From contig CANMWG010000001.1 of assembly GCA_947501555.1 (NCBI GenBank), positions 1,984,001 through 2,048,000 of the forward strand: 64,000 nt of DNA, written 5' to 3'. Positions 35,782 to 44,849 of this stretch are shown piece by piece. Origin of the DNA: an uncultured Paracoccaceae bacterium (GTDB lineage Bacteria; Pseudomonadota; Alphaproteobacteria; Rhodobacterales; Rhodobacteraceae). A program made the position numbers and the translations under genes. Each line of letters opens with the position of its first letter. Positions within the stretch are counted from its first letter, which is position 1. The notes below the pieces were generated by a model. The model saw only the letters and a program-made list of their open reading frames with translations, was not told the DNA's origin and ran no database searches.

Positions 35782-37064
35782 GGCGCGACCTCCGCCTGCA
35801 TCATGCGTTTCCACATGCTGTAGGCCGCGCGCATGCCTGTTTCGGCGCTGACATGCCCGCGTGGGCCCATGACGCCGGGTTCCTCGTCGACGATCCCGCG
35901 ATTGACCAAAATAGGCAGCTCTTCACCGCCTGCGGTACCACGCTGTACCCGTTCCCAAACCTCGGCATCATCAGGCGAGCCAAAGCCCATCGGGCCTTGG
36001 AAGTGTTCATGCAGCCGCAGCCGGGTTTGATTGGCGATCGCAGGTCCGCCATCCATCCCCAAAGCGATATGGCGGATGTTGGTCTGATCCACCGAGACCG
36101 GTGTGAGCACTCGGAAGAACGACAGCGAAAGTGAGACATTGGGGAAGAGGTTCATATTGAACCCCGGCCCGCCGACAGCAAGTGTGATCTTGCGCACCTG
36201 TTCTTCGCTATAGCCTTCTTTGCGAATTTCTTCGGCCAGCCATTCAAAACGCGGCTCAACTGGGTCATCAAGCCGCGCGTCGAGGTCTTCGCGGTCTGGC
36301 ATCATCATCATGATGGAATGCCCATTGCCCAAGTCTTCGACCCAGCCTTCGTTCTTGTCCATGAAGGCAAATAGGTCTTCGGTCTGCGCGTCCAGTGTCT
36401 GCATGAAGGATTTGTGCACAACAGGGAAGTGATAGGCGTCTGTTGTGTTCTCAAGCTGGACTTTCCAGTTCATCGGCACGTTGAATTGGTGCTCGCCCAG
36501 CACTTTGACGGGGAAACCGCCGCCTTGCTTCATGAACAAGGACACATAGCGGCAGACCTCGGGCCCGAGGAAATCGACAAGCGGTTCGGCTTCTTCGTTG
36601 AAAGTCGCGAAGACCATGCCTTCGTAAGTCTCTGCGCGCAGCCGCAGCAGCCCGTGTTGGGATTTGTCGAAATCATCACCGTATTGTTCGGGGTAAGGCA
36701 CCGCCCGGAGCGAGCCGTCAAGCCCATAGCCCCAGCCGTGATAGGGGCATTGGAACGAGGATGTTTTGCCCTTCTTTACCTCACACACAGTGGCCGCCCG
36801 GTGCCGACACCGGTTTACCATGCAGTGGATCTTGCCCTTGCGGTCGCGCACAACGATGACCGGGTCCAGCCCCACTTGCGACAGTTTGAATGAGCCCTTA
36901 TCCGGAAACTCGCTTTCATGGGCCACATAGACCCAGGTGCGTTTGAAGATCTTCTCCATTTCCTCGCGGAACAGCGCAGGGTCTTCATACATGGCAGTGG
37001 CGACCTTGGCGTCCGGGCTATAAAGCGCATCCAAGTCGCTGAATTTCGGTTCATCCAGAGACAT
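35778..37064 (-). CDS. Rieske ring-hydroxylating dioxygenase alpha subunit (IacC-like)
   Basis: 428 residues. N-terminal Rieske domain with C86-R-H88 and C106-x2-H109 (CRHRA, CPYHGW). The C-terminal catalytic domain has the mononuclear iron ligands Asp209, His212 and His217 in TTDAYHFPVVH. All metal ligands are present, so an active oxygenase is expected. In iac clusters the homologous IacC/IacD acts on the oxidised indole of indole-3-acetate. It is flanked by iac-like genes in matching order, which is the main argument for the substrate; another aromatic acid remains possible. Confidence 0.88.
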   Translation of the reverse strand: MSLDEPKFSDLDALYSPDAKVATAMYEDPALFREEMEKIFKRTWVYVAHESEFPDKGSFKLSQVGLDPVIVVRDRKGKIHCMVNRCRHRAATVCEVKKGKTSSFQCPYHGWGYGLDGSLRAVPYPEQYGDDFDKSQHGLLRLRAETYEGMVFATFNEEAEPLVDFLGPEVCRYVSLFMKQGGGFPVKVLGEHQFNVPMNWKVQLENTTDAYHFPVVHKSFMQTLDAQTEDLFAFMDKNEGWVEDLGNGHSIMMMMPDREDLDARLDDPVEPRFEWLAEEIRKEGYSEEQVRKITLAVGGPGFNMNLFPNVSLSLSFFRVLTPVSVDQTNIRHIALGMDGGPAIANQTRLRLHEHFQGPMGFGSPDDAEVWERVQRGTAGGEELPILVNRGIVDEEPGVMGPRGHVSAETGMRAAYSMWKRMMQAEVAP

Positions 37065-37067
37065 GGC

Positions 37068-37439
37068 TCAGCTCCTATGGGCTTGCGGGATTTCCAAGGC
37101 GCGGCCCATGCGGGCCTCCACGGTCATGTATTTCCAAAGACGGTCATTCCCTTCGCCCACCACGATTGTTCGCAGCAGGTTGCAGGCCGCTTGCACCGTC
37201 TCGCGGTCCGGGAAATCGGCCATGATATACCAGGTGTAAGGGAACCCTTGTGTCGCCCCGACCATGGTTTGATCGTCATCGAATGTGCCAACGATCTCAA
37301 CCCCGTCCAGCTGATCAATGCCCATCATCAAGGCTTGCGTTGCGGTCCAGACCGGACCGATTTGATCAAACGGTAGGCTGAAGAACGTGGGGTGATTGTT
37401 AAAGCACAGCAGGGTGCGGATGGGTGTTTTCTCGGTCAT
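37068..37439 (-). CDS. Small IacB-like protein of the oxygenase operon
   Basis: 123 residues, no signal or membrane segment. The pattern VGTFDDDQTMVGATQGFPYTW followed by ACNLLRTIVVG and a closing WKYMTVEARMGRALEI resembles what I recall of IacB, the small protein of unknown function between iacA and iacC. It sits exactly there in this operon. Function not established. Confidence 0.7.
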   Translation of the reverse strand: MTEKTPIRTLLCFNNHPTFFSLPFDQIGPVWTATQALMMGIDQLDGVEIVGTFDDDQTMVGATQGFPYTWYIMADFPDRETVQAACNLLRTIVVGEGNDRLWKYMTVEARMGRALEIPQAHRS

Positions 37440-37451
37440 GGGAAAGGCTCC

Positions 37452-38591
37452 TTACGGGTATCCGGGCATTGTGGGTTCATCAAACATTGCGGCACCGGCG
37501 CCGGTCCATGTGCCCTCGGACAGGAAGGCATGTTGGGCCACGCCCGCTGCATCCATCATGAAACGCCCCAGCGGGTGCCCCCGGTTGATCACGGTCGCAC
37601 CGCCAAGCTGGAACGCCATGCGCGCGGCTTCCGCCCCGTCTTTGGCCGCTTTGGACGCCACAAGCCGCAAGCGCACATGCATGTCGCGGCTGACTGTGTC
37701 GTTGTGGGCGAGTTCGTCATAGGCTTCGTCGAGCGTGTCGTAGAAAAGCGCTGTCGCCCCAAGGTAGACACCCCGTGCTTTTGCGTATTCGCTTTGCAGG
37801 TAAGGGCGTGCGCCGGGTTTTGGCGCCCCTGTGACAGAGACCCGAGAGGCCGTGTCATGGATGTAATCCAAGGCTGCGCGGGCCGCACCCAGCGCCACCA
37901 CGGCCAGCACCTGTGAAGCCAGCGCCATCGTGGGGTAGCGGAAAATCTGGTCGTCCATCGTTGGTTTGGCCCCGCGGATAAAGGTCCAGTCCTGTGGAAC
38001 GAACACCCCATCGGCCTTGATGTCATGCGATCCGGTTGCGCGCAGGCCCGTCGTGTCCCAGGTATCCACCACCTCAACTTCGTGCCGTTTCATGATCGCG
38101 ATCATTGGCAAGGGCGTCTTGCTTCCTTCGACCTTGATCCCGGCCCCGGCCAGGTCTGCCCCCATGATGCCTGATCCCCAAGGCCATTGGCCGGACACCT
38201 CATACCCGCCGTCAACGGTTTTGGCCGCTTGGGGGGGGAACATCGCACCGGCAAAGACCGTGTCGGGATTTTTGCCGTAAATCTCGGCATAGGTCGCGGG
38301 CGGCAGCGTGCTAAGATAGGTGGCTGAGACGCCAAAGCTGGCCACCCAACCCGCCGATGGGTCTGCCGCCGCGATATCTTCGATAAGGCGGCAGAATGCC
38401 GCTGGGCTGAATGCATCGCCCCCAAACCGGGCAGGCACAAAGGCGCGGTACACGCCCATGGCTTTGAATTGATCGATCACATCTTGCGGTATGTGCCGCA
38501 GTTTTTGGAACGTGTCCGACCGGGCACGGATATCGGCCAATATCGCATCCTTGTCGATGATATCCGGCTCTTGCAGGGCCTGTAGCGTCAT
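37452..38591 (-). CDS. Acyl-CoA-dehydrogenase-like flavin monooxygenase (IacA-like)
   Basis: 379 residues from the ATG at 38591, which overlaps the amidase stop as TAATG; a longer frame adds 20 residues lying inside the amidase gene. Fold of acyl-CoA dehydrogenases, but of the group that uses reduced flavin and oxygen (HpaB/DszC/IacA-like): WDTTGLRATGSHDI is the group-typical segment, and the C-terminus lacks the EGTSQIQR active-site motif. IacA starts indole-3-acetate breakdown by oxidising the indole. The flavin reductase partner IacG was not found in the window. Confidence 0.82.
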   Translation of the reverse strand: MTLQALQEPDIIDKDAILADIRARSDTFQKLRHIPQDVIDQFKAMGVYRAFVPARFGGDAFSPAAFCRLIEDIAAADPSAGWVASFGVSATYLSTLPPATYAEIYGKNPDTVFAGAMFPPQAAKTVDGGYEVSGQWPWGSGIMGADLAGAGIKVEGSKTPLPMIAIMKRHEVEVVDTWDTTGLRATGSHDIKADGVFVPQDWTFIRGAKPTMDDQIFRYPTMALASQVLAVVALGAARAALDYIHDTASRVSVTGAPKPGARPYLQSEYAKARGVYLGATALFYDTLDEAYDELAHNDTVSRDMHVRLRLVASKAAKDGAEAARMAFQLGGATVINRGHPLGRFMMDAAGVAQHAFLSEGTWTGAGAAMFDEPTMPGYP

Positions 38592-39751
38592 TAAAAGTCC
38601 TCCTGGTGAATAGCGGGCAGCGTTTTGGCCATCCATTCCGCGATTGCGCAAAGCCTGGCATCATCGCCCTTGCGCCCGATGATCTGAATGCCCGCAGGCA
38701 GGCCGTCGGGCACCGTCAGGATCGGCAAAACTATGGCTGGGTGCCCGCTGAGATTGAAAGGGCGTAGAAATTTTGTCAGCGGCAGCACGGTCGCAGGGTC
38801 CTTTGCCTGCCTCAGGCTGGGCGGCAACTGCGGCAGTGCGGGCGTGATCAGCGCGTCAAACTGGGTCAGGGCGCTATCAACGGCGGTGGTAAATTGGTCG
38901 CGCAGCTTTTCGGCCGCATTGATTTGCGCGGATGTGATGCTGCGGGCCTTTTCCAGACGGTGTTGGATATCCGCACCCAACGGGGCCCCTGCATCAACAA
39001 GGTGCCCGTAGGCCACAGCTGCCTCGGCGGCCATGATGGTCATACCGGCGTCAAAGGCCTCCTCCAGAAACGGCAGCGAGATGTAGCCTGCGTCAGGAAG
39101 CCCATCCATGATCGCGTAGATCAGCATGTCGCCGATGGCTTTGTCAGGGTCACATTTGACCCGCGCCAGTCGGAATGCGCTGGACACTGTCGAGGGTGCA
39201 AATGTTGGATCGATCGCACACATGGCCTGGGTCAGCATCTGCGCGTTTCGGGCAAAAACGCCCACACAATCCAGCGAGGATTTGGCCGGATGACACCCGG
39301 CGCGGCTGATCCGCCCGAAGGTCGGCTTTATCCCGAACAGCCCGCAACAAATGGCCGGTTGACGGACCGAGCCACCGGTATCCGTGCCCACGGCAAAGTC
39401 GCAAAGCCCGGCTGCCGTAGCCACTGCGGACCCTGAAGAAGAGCCCCCCGGAATAAGATCCGGCCAACGCGGATTGACCGGCGTGCCGAAGGTGTTGTTC
39501 ACACCGGTCATCCCAAAGGCAAGTTCGTGCATGTTCGTTTTGCCGATAATCTTGCAATCGCTGGCAACCGCCGCGGCGACCACATCCGCATGCTGTCGGG
39601 CCGGTGCACTGCTTTGCAAAGCCTTTGATCCGCAAGCAGAAACGGCCCCAGAAATATCGATACAGTCCTTCACAGCAACGCGTAGACCCGCACCGCCCAG
39701 ATCAAGGCTTTGAACCAATGCATTGTCTTCGATCTGTGCCAGCAGAGCCAT
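38591..39751 (-). CDS. Amidase (IacH-like)
   Basis: 386 residues from the ATG at 39751; a GTG three codons earlier is possible. Amidase-signature enzyme: Lys28 (VKDCID), the cis-Ser in PGGSSSGSAVA and the nucleophile Ser128 in GTDTGGSVRQPA are all present. It is the first gene of the oxygenase operon. In iac clusters an amidase (IacH) is regularly present and would release free acid from amides such as indole-3-acetamide or amino-acid conjugates. The operator-like palindrome TTCACGTGAA lies 65 bases upstream of the start. Confidence 0.85.
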   Translation of the reverse strand: MALLAQIEDNALVQSLDLGGAGLRVAVKDCIDISGAVSACGSKALQSSAPARQHADVVAAAVASDCKIIGKTNMHELAFGMTGVNNTFGTPVNPRWPDLIPGGSSSGSAVATAAGLCDFAVGTDTGGSVRQPAICCGLFGIKPTFGRISRAGCHPAKSSLDCVGVFARNAQMLTQAMCAIDPTFAPSTVSSAFRLARVKCDPDKAIGDMLIYAIMDGLPDAGYISLPFLEEAFDAGMTIMAAEAAVAYGHLVDAGAPLGADIQHRLEKARSITSAQINAAEKLRDQFTTAVDSALTQFDALITPALPQLPPSLRQAKDPATVLPLTKFLRPFNLSGHPAIVLPILTVPDGLPAGIQIIGRKGDDARLCAIAEWMAKTLPAIHQEDF

Positions 39752-39815
39752 GAAGGTCACTTTCTCGTTTCGCTAAATTTAGGTTAATATTACCGTAAAA
39801 TGTGAGTCAATAATT

Positions 39816-39825
39816 TTCACGTGAA
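39816..39825. promoter_or_regulatory. Operator-like palindrome upstream of the amidase operon
   Basis: Perfect 10-base palindrome TTCACGTGAA, followed by TTTTGATC to 39833. It is copy 1 of three related sites (see 39945 and 40825). Its place between divergent promoters suggests a regulator site, most simply for the MarR protein encoded at 45601-46050. Confidence 0.5.
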
Positions 39826-39944
39826 TTTTGATCCATTTTAATCAAATGCCTAATCTGACAGCATTTCGGCGAACTCACTTGCTTTTGGCACGCCCAATTC
39901 CAGGACTGACGGTCGCGTGCCAACGGGCTTGCATTTAATTAATA

Positions 39945-39954
39945 TTCACGTGAC
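39945..39954. promoter_or_regulatory. Second operator-like site, upstream of the SnoaL-like gene
   Basis: TTCACGTGAC, one base off the perfect palindrome, again followed by TTTGATC to 39961. With the site at 39816 it forms an 18-base word repeated 129 bases apart in the same gap. It lies 75 bases before the start at 40029. Confidence 0.5.
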
Positions 39955-40028
39955 TTTGATCGCAAATACCGTCGCTGTGCCCGGCCCCGTCCGGACAGAG
40001 GCCGAAACCCGTCGAAAAGGAAATCGTT

Positions 40029-40592
40029 ATGACCGAGGCTATCATCGCGAAGCTGGAAAACAGGATCGCTCGCCTAGAGGCCGAGGCCGAAGTACGGCGT
40101 CTACAGTCACGCTATATGTTTCTCTGCGACACACCGAACCCGGAATTCGGCTGTGCGGATGACGCCCAACGGATTGACTTGATCATGGCGTTATTTGCCC
40201 CTGAAGCTGTCTGGGAAGGGGTCGGCGAATACTACGACGGCCAGTTTGGCAAGGCTGATGGATGGGATGCGATCAAGGCGCATTTTGAAGGGTTTTGGGG
40301 CGGTAAGACAGATCCTGCACTGATCATGAACTGCCACTATCTAACCTCTGAACAGATACGTGTTGCCGATGACGCCCTGACAGCCGAAGGGAACTGGGTC
40401 CATATGCAACCTTGGTTGTTTTCAGATGGAAAGGCACTCCTGCGCTCATCACGGCTGTTCAACAAATACCGGCTGTGCGACGACGGCAAATGGCGGTTCA
40501 CGCAGAACCGGACTGAAAATGTCTTTATCGCGCCATTACCTGCCAAATGGGCATCGGATTACCCGTCAAAATCCTTGCTGATGAAACCCTAG
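40029..40592 (+). CDS. SnoaL/NTF2-like protein
   Basis: 187 residues with an AAGGA box before the ATG. A short N-terminal helix (KLENRIARLEAEAEVRRLQSR) leads into an NTF2-like alpha-beta cone of the SnoaL group (LIMALFAPEAVWEGVGEYYDG, LRSSRLFNKYRLCDDGKWRF). Such proteins act as cyclases, hydratases or dehydratases, or bind small ligands. Divergent from the iac-like operon and sharing its operator-like sites, it probably belongs to the same pathway; it might be the counterpart of IacI, which I cannot confirm. Confidence 0.75.
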   Translation: MTEAIIAKLENRIARLEAEAEVRRLQSRYMFLCDTPNPEFGCADDAQRIDLIMALFAPEAVWEGVGEYYDGQFGKADGWDAIKAHFEGFWGGKTDPALIMNCHYLTSEQIRVADDALTAEGNWVHMQPWLFSDGKALLRSSRLFNKYRLCDDGKWRFTQNRTENVFIAPLPAKWASDYPSKSLLMKP

Positions 40593-40930
40593 TGTCGGCA
40601 CCTTTTCGAAGGGGAAAGGCAATGCGGCTGGTTAATAATGGTCTGAAGAATTCTATCCATTGTACGCGACGCAGGCGTGATCAAAACGCAAATTGGCCAA
40701 TCCATCAGACAGTAGGCCCTCTCCTCAAGACGTTACGTTCTCATGGTCGTTTCAGGCGCACATCCTGCAAATGAGATGGGTCGGACACGTCATTTTTGCC
40801 CAAATTTTACTCAATAAATGATTATTCATGTGAATTACGCTCTTTTTGCTGCTTAATACGGGAATTTTACTGCAAAATTGAGAAAGACTGACCACAACTA
40901 TCCAGAACCCTCAGACACGGAGCACATAAC
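40593..40930. other. Intergenic region upstream of the TRAP transporter operon
   Basis: 338 bases. The left half shows no convincing gene. The right half is AT-rich and carries the third operator-like site (40825-40834), consistent with a promoter for the TRAP operon. Confidence 0.6.
40825..40834. promoter_or_regulatory. Third operator-like site, upstream of the TRAP operon
   Basis: TTCATGTGAA, one base different from the perfect site at 39816, lying 97 bases before the start of the TRAP binding-protein gene. It links the transporter operon to the iac-like genes as a likely regulon. Confidence 0.45.
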
Positions 40931-41944
40931 ATGAAGATATTGGCGCGCACTGTCGCAACGCTGCTGCTGTTTAGTACACCAGCACTTGCCCAAACAAATC
41001 TCACTGTCGCGAACTGGCTCCCGCCCGCACATCCGCTTGTGTCAGAGGTCATTGTGCCGATGGCTGAAAGCATTGGGGAAGTCACTGAGGGCTCTGTCAC
41101 TGCGACCCTTCTGCCCGCGCCACTTGGTCCACCGCAGGCGCATTTCGATTTCGCCGTAAATGGCGTCGCGGATATCACCTTTGGTGTTCAAGGCTATAAC
41201 CCGGGCCGGTTCAAGACCACAAATTTGGCAGAACTACCTTTCCTGTCTGACAGCGCAGAGGCGCTCTCAGTCGCCTACTGGCGCACGTTTGAAGCCATGT
41301 TGCAAGGCGCCGGTGAATACGATGACGTCAAAGTGCTGGCGGTCTTCACCCATGGTCCGGGTGAGGTATTTCTGGGCAGTGGCGACGCTGCCTCACCCGA
41401 TCTGATGACAGGCACAAAGCTGCGGGTGGGTGGCGGCATCGCCCACGATGTCGCTACAGCCTTGGGCGCGGTGCCAGTTGAGGGGCCATCGTCCAAAGCC
41501 TATGAATTGCTCAGCCAGGGCGTGGCGGATGGAATCTTGTTTCCGCCTGAATCGGTGAGCTTCTTCAACCTGATCCCTGAGCTGCCTGTTGGTGTCTCTG
41601 TGCCGGGTGGCCTGTATAACACGTCCTTCTACATCGTCATGAACAAGGCCAAATGGGACAGTCTAAGCCCCGAGGACCAAACCGCCATTGACAGTGTGAC
41701 GGGCGAAGCGCTTGCGCGCCTTGCGGGGCAAATGTGGGACCGGGCGGATGCCCAAGGGCTTGAGGCAATGGCGGGTCAAACTGCGGTGACACCCGCCACA
41801 CAAGAACAGCTGACCGCGTGGTCCGCCGCCTTGCAGCCGGTTATCGATGCCAAGCTTGCCGAAGTTGGTGAGACAGGGGTCGACGCAATGGTCGCTTTCG
41901 AAATGCTGCAGGCAGAAGTAGCAAACGCTGGCCTTTCTCAGTGA
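40931..41944 (+). CDS. TRAP transporter substrate-binding protein (DctP type)
   Basis: 337 residues, signal peptide (cleavage at ALA-QT). DctP-family periplasmic receptor; the KLRVGGG segment carries the Arg that usually pairs with the substrate carboxylate. A CGGAG box lies 8 bases before the ATG. It is first in a five-gene operon with the two membrane subunits, a PanE-like reductase and an aldolase. The island context suggests an aromatic or related carboxylate as ligand, perhaps indole-3-acetate; sequence alone does not show it. Confidence 0.9.
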   Translation: MKILARTVATLLLFSTPALAQTNLTVANWLPPAHPLVSEVIVPMAESIGEVTEGSVTATLLPAPLGPPQAHFDFAVNGVADITFGVQGYNPGRFKTTNLAELPFLSDSAEALSVAYWRTFEAMLQGAGEYDDVKVLAVFTHGPGEVFLGSGDAASPDLMTGTKLRVGGGIAHDVATALGAVPVEGPSSKAYELLSQGVADGILFPPESVSFFNLIPELPVGVSVPGGLYNTSFYIVMNKAKWDSLSPEDQTAIDSVTGEALARLAGQMWDRADAQGLEAMAGQTAVTPATQEQLTAWSAALQPVIDAKLAEVGETGVDAMVAFEMLQAEVANAGLSQ

Positions 41945-42474
41945 CCTTACAAGCTGATGTGCAGACACCATCCCCCGCAGGGACGCAATCACCGTCCTTG
42001 CGGGGTCAATTTGGTCCAGCAGGAATGCTCTTAGCCAGCCTTGGTGGGCTGATGCTGCTTAGTATGATGGGTTTGACCGTTGCGGACGTTATCGGCCGTT
42101 ATGTGTTTAACGCGCCGATCAGAGGCGCGGGCGAACTGACCGAAGTGCTGCTCTGTGCCACCATCTTTCTGGGTCTGGGTGCTGTTTCGGTGGCTGACGG
42201 CCATGTGTCTGTGGATCTGGTGACCGATCAGTTGCCAGACTGGGTTCAGCCCATACGCAAAGTTGCGGTTGGTCTGTTTGGCGGCGCCGTTTTGATTGTC
42301 GTCGCAACCCGGATCTGGATTTACGCGGGGCAGATTGGCGGCTACGGGGGCACCACTGTGAACCTTGGCATTCCCGTCGCGCCATTGGGATATTTCTGCG
42401 CGCTCTGCTGTGTGATTGGTGGTGTAATCACCGGCGCCCTGCCGCTTCTCAACCTGTTTCAAAGACAAAAATGA
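41941..42474 (+). CDS. TRAP transporter small permease subunit (DctQ type)
   Basis: 177 residues from a GTG that overlaps the dctP stop (GTGA). Four membrane helices, with the typical VADVIGRYVFNAPIRGAGELTE after the first helix. It joins the large permease in the inner membrane. Confidence 0.9.
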   Translation: MTLQADVQTPSPAGTQSPSLRGQFGPAGMLLASLGGLMLLSMMGLTVADVIGRYVFNAPIRGAGELTEVLLCATIFLGLGAVSVADGHVSVDLVTDQLPDWVQPIRKVAVGLFGGAVLIVVATRIWIYAGQIGGYGGTTVNLGIPVAPLGYFCALCCVIGGVITGALPLLNLFQRQK

Positions 42475-42507
42475 CAGCAGTGGCTTAAAATGCGCTGTGA
42501 AGGATAA

Positions 42508-43791
42508 ATGATGGAAAATTGGCCCGTCGGTATCGCGATACTCGCACTCCTGTTGTTTCTGGGCGTTCCGATTTCTTTTGCGCTGGCAGGTGTCGGACTT
42601 GTGGGCGTGGCCACGATCATCGGATGGTCCCCGTCGCTTGCATTGATCGGATCGGTCTTTTTTGACAATGGGCGGGACTATTCCTTGTCTGTGTTGCCGC
42701 TATTCTTGCTGATGGGGAATTTCGTCGTTCAGTCCGGGATCGCGACTGAACTTTATGGCGCGGCCCATGCCTGGTTACGACACCGCAAAGGCGGCTTGGC
42801 CACGGCAACTGTCGTGGCTTGTGGTGCGTTTTCCTCGGTGTGCGGATCATCCCTTGCCACGGCTGCCACGATGACCCGGATCGCATTGCCGTCTATGCGG
42901 GCCTATGGCTACCCCGATCACCTGTCCACAGCGTCGATTGCAGCAGGCGGGACCTTGGGCATCCTGATCCCACCCTCTGTCATACTGGTGTTTTACGGCA
43001 TCCTGACGCAACAGGACATTGGTAAGCTGTTCTTGGCCGGGCTTATCCCCGGGGTCATCGGAATCATTGCCTATGCGTTCGCAGTGCGGGTCTCGCTTCA
43101 TGTCCGCAAAATCGATTTGCCGACCGAGCCAAAACTGCCGCTTGGCGAACGGTTGCGTGCGCTGAAGGGCACAGCGGGCGCTTTGGTCCTGTTTACCTTC
43201 GTGATGGGCGGGATTTACCTTGGCGTTTTCACCCCGACCGAAAGTGCGGGAATGGGTGCAGGCGGTGCGCTGTTGTTGGTGGTGTTGTCGGGCAAGTTCT
43301 CGGCGTCTAACCTGCTTGTCGTGTTGTTCGAGACAATGAAGACCACCTCGATGATGTTCTTCATACTGTTCGGCGCGCTGATGTTTTCCAACTACGTGAA
43401 TATGTCCGGCATGACAGGCGACATTCAGGACTTTCTGTCCGCCTTCGCCGATAATCGCTGGAGCTTCATTTTGGTGGTGTTGTGCATCTACATCGTGCTG
43501 GGCTGCTTTTTGGAAAGCCTGTCGATGATCATGCTGACAGTCCCGGTGTTCTACCCGATCGCGGCATCCCATGGGATCGACCTGATCTGGTTCGGCATCT
43601 TTGTGGTAATGGTGACCGAAATTTCCTACATCACTCCACCGGTCGGGATGAACGCCTTCGTGCTGCGCTCTGTCGTGTCAGACGTCAAACTGGGCACGAT
43701 CTTTGGAGGGCTTGTGCCCTTCGTACTGATGGATGTTTTGCGTGTCGGCCTGCTGACTGCAGTGCCTGGTATTGTTTTGCTTTTAACATGA
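42508..43791 (+). CDS. TRAP transporter large permease subunit (DctM type)
   Basis: 427 residues with about 12 hydrophobic segments. Family signatures are GAFSSVCGSSLATAATMTRIALPSM and AAGGTLGILIPPSVILVFYG. AAGGATAA precedes the ATG. It forms the sodium-coupled transport channel with the DctQ-type subunit. Its stop overlaps an ATG of the next frame. Confidence 0.93.
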   Translation: MMENWPVGIAILALLLFLGVPISFALAGVGLVGVATIIGWSPSLALIGSVFFDNGRDYSLSVLPLFLLMGNFVVQSGIATELYGAAHAWLRHRKGGLATATVVACGAFSSVCGSSLATAATMTRIALPSMRAYGYPDHLSTASIAAGGTLGILIPPSVILVFYGILTQQDIGKLFLAGLIPGVIGIIAYAFAVRVSLHVRKIDLPTEPKLPLGERLRALKGTAGALVLFTFVMGGIYLGVFTPTESAGMGAGGALLLVVLSGKFSASNLLVVLFETMKTTSMMFFILFGALMFSNYVNMSGMTGDIQDFLSAFADNRWSFILVVLCIYIVLGCFLESLSMIMLTVPVFYPIAASHGIDLIWFGIFVVMVTEISYITPPVGMNAFVLRSVVSDVKLGTIFGGLVPFVLMDVLRVGLLTAVPGIVLLLT

Positions 43792-43814
43792 ATCGACAAG
43801 GACAAAGAACAAAT

Positions 43815-44849
43815 ATGATGAATATCGGTGTGATCGGAGCCGGAAATATCGGCACCGCGATGGCCGCATTGCTCAGCCAATCGAGCGCCCAGGTGCATCT
43901 GACCGCAAGAGGTAAAAGGGCCGCCGACATCGCGCAAAGGGGCATCTTTCTGCACGACCGAGGGACGGTGATCATGGCACATCCAAAAGTGTCCGAGGTG
44001 CTGACCGCGCCGATGGATGCGGTCTTCCTTTGCGTGAAATCGCAGGATTTAGGTGCTGCTCTTAAGGCAAGTGCGGCCTGTCTGACACCAAAGACACTGA
44101 TCATCCCCATGGTCAATGGCTTGCCATTTTGGTTCTTTGCAAACGAAACCACGCTCGGCCATGTGCCCAAGATGGACCTGAGCGCTGAATTGTCTGCAAT
44201 GATCCATCCGGAACAGGTTTGGGGGCCGGTCTTGCTGATGACCGTGCGCATGGACGAACATGGGCGGGCGATCTCATCCAACACGCCGACGCTCAGCCTT
44301 GGCCCAGCTGTCGAAGGCACCGACGCGGGGCTGTTTACAACATTGCTTGATATCCTTCAAAAATCTGGTGTCGCGGTCAAACCCGTGCCCGATATTCGGC
44401 AAAGCATCATGGTGAAACTGCTTGCGAATTTTGCAACCAATCCGCTATCGGCACTGACGGGGGCTTTGCTGGATGACATCGGCAAAGATCAACAATTGCG
44501 CGCCACGGCTGAGATGTTGGCGGATGAATTCCGCGCTTGGGCGGTGACCCTGGGATATGATCTGCCCTCGAATGACTGGCTGGTGGATCTGATGCTGGAT
44601 GCGGGACCGTTTCCCACATCAATGCTGCAAGACACATGGGCAGGCAAACCGCTTGAGCTTGATGCCATCTGCCGCGCGCCCTTTGCCTTGGCGCAGCGGG
44701 CGGGTGTGCCGATGCCATTGACGCAGACAGTCCTGACTTTGCTTGATACGGCGGAAAAGCTGCCATTGTCGCCAGCGGACCGCGCGGCGGGCTTGTTTTC
44801 ACGTGTTTCCAAACTGCAGAAAGGGCGCTGTCATGAACTCAATTCTTGA
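43815..44849 (+). CDS. Ketopantoate reductase family (PanE/ApbA) protein
   Basis: 344 residues. N-terminal Rossmann domain beginning MNIGVIGAGNIGTAMAA and the C-terminal helical domain with KLLANFATNPLSALTG, both typical of 2-dehydropantoate 2-reductases. The start at 43815 is used; an ATG at 43788 that overlaps the dctM stop would add nine residues. In a transporter operon it more likely reduces a catabolic 2-oxo acid than makes pantoate; this is inference. Confidence 0.82.
   Translation: MMNIGVIGAGNIGTAMAALLSQSSAQVHLTARGKRAADIAQRGIFLHDRGTVIMAHPKVSEVLTAPMDAVFLCVKSQDLGAALKASAACLTPKTLIIPMVNGLPFWFFANETTLGHVPKMDLSAELSAMIHPEQVWGPVLLMTVRMDEHGRAISSNTPTLSLGPAVEGTDAGLFTTLLDILQKSGVAVKPVPDIRQSIMVKLLANFATNPLSALTGALLDDIGKDQQLRATAEMLADEFRAWAVTLGYDLPSNDWLVDLMLDAGPFPTSMLQDTWAGKPLELDAICRAPFALAQRAGVPMPLTQTVLTLLDTAEKLPLSPADRAAGLFSRVSKLQKGRCHELNS

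Noticed and set aside
42847..43572. Minus-strand frame of 241 codons across the TRAP large permease
   Set aside because: The very high His/Gln content is the usual signature of an antisense frame to a membrane protein.
44799..44808. Another CACGTG-containing word (TTCACGTGTT) inside the PanE-like gene
   Set aside because: It lies within coding sequence and matches the operator-like word on one side only.
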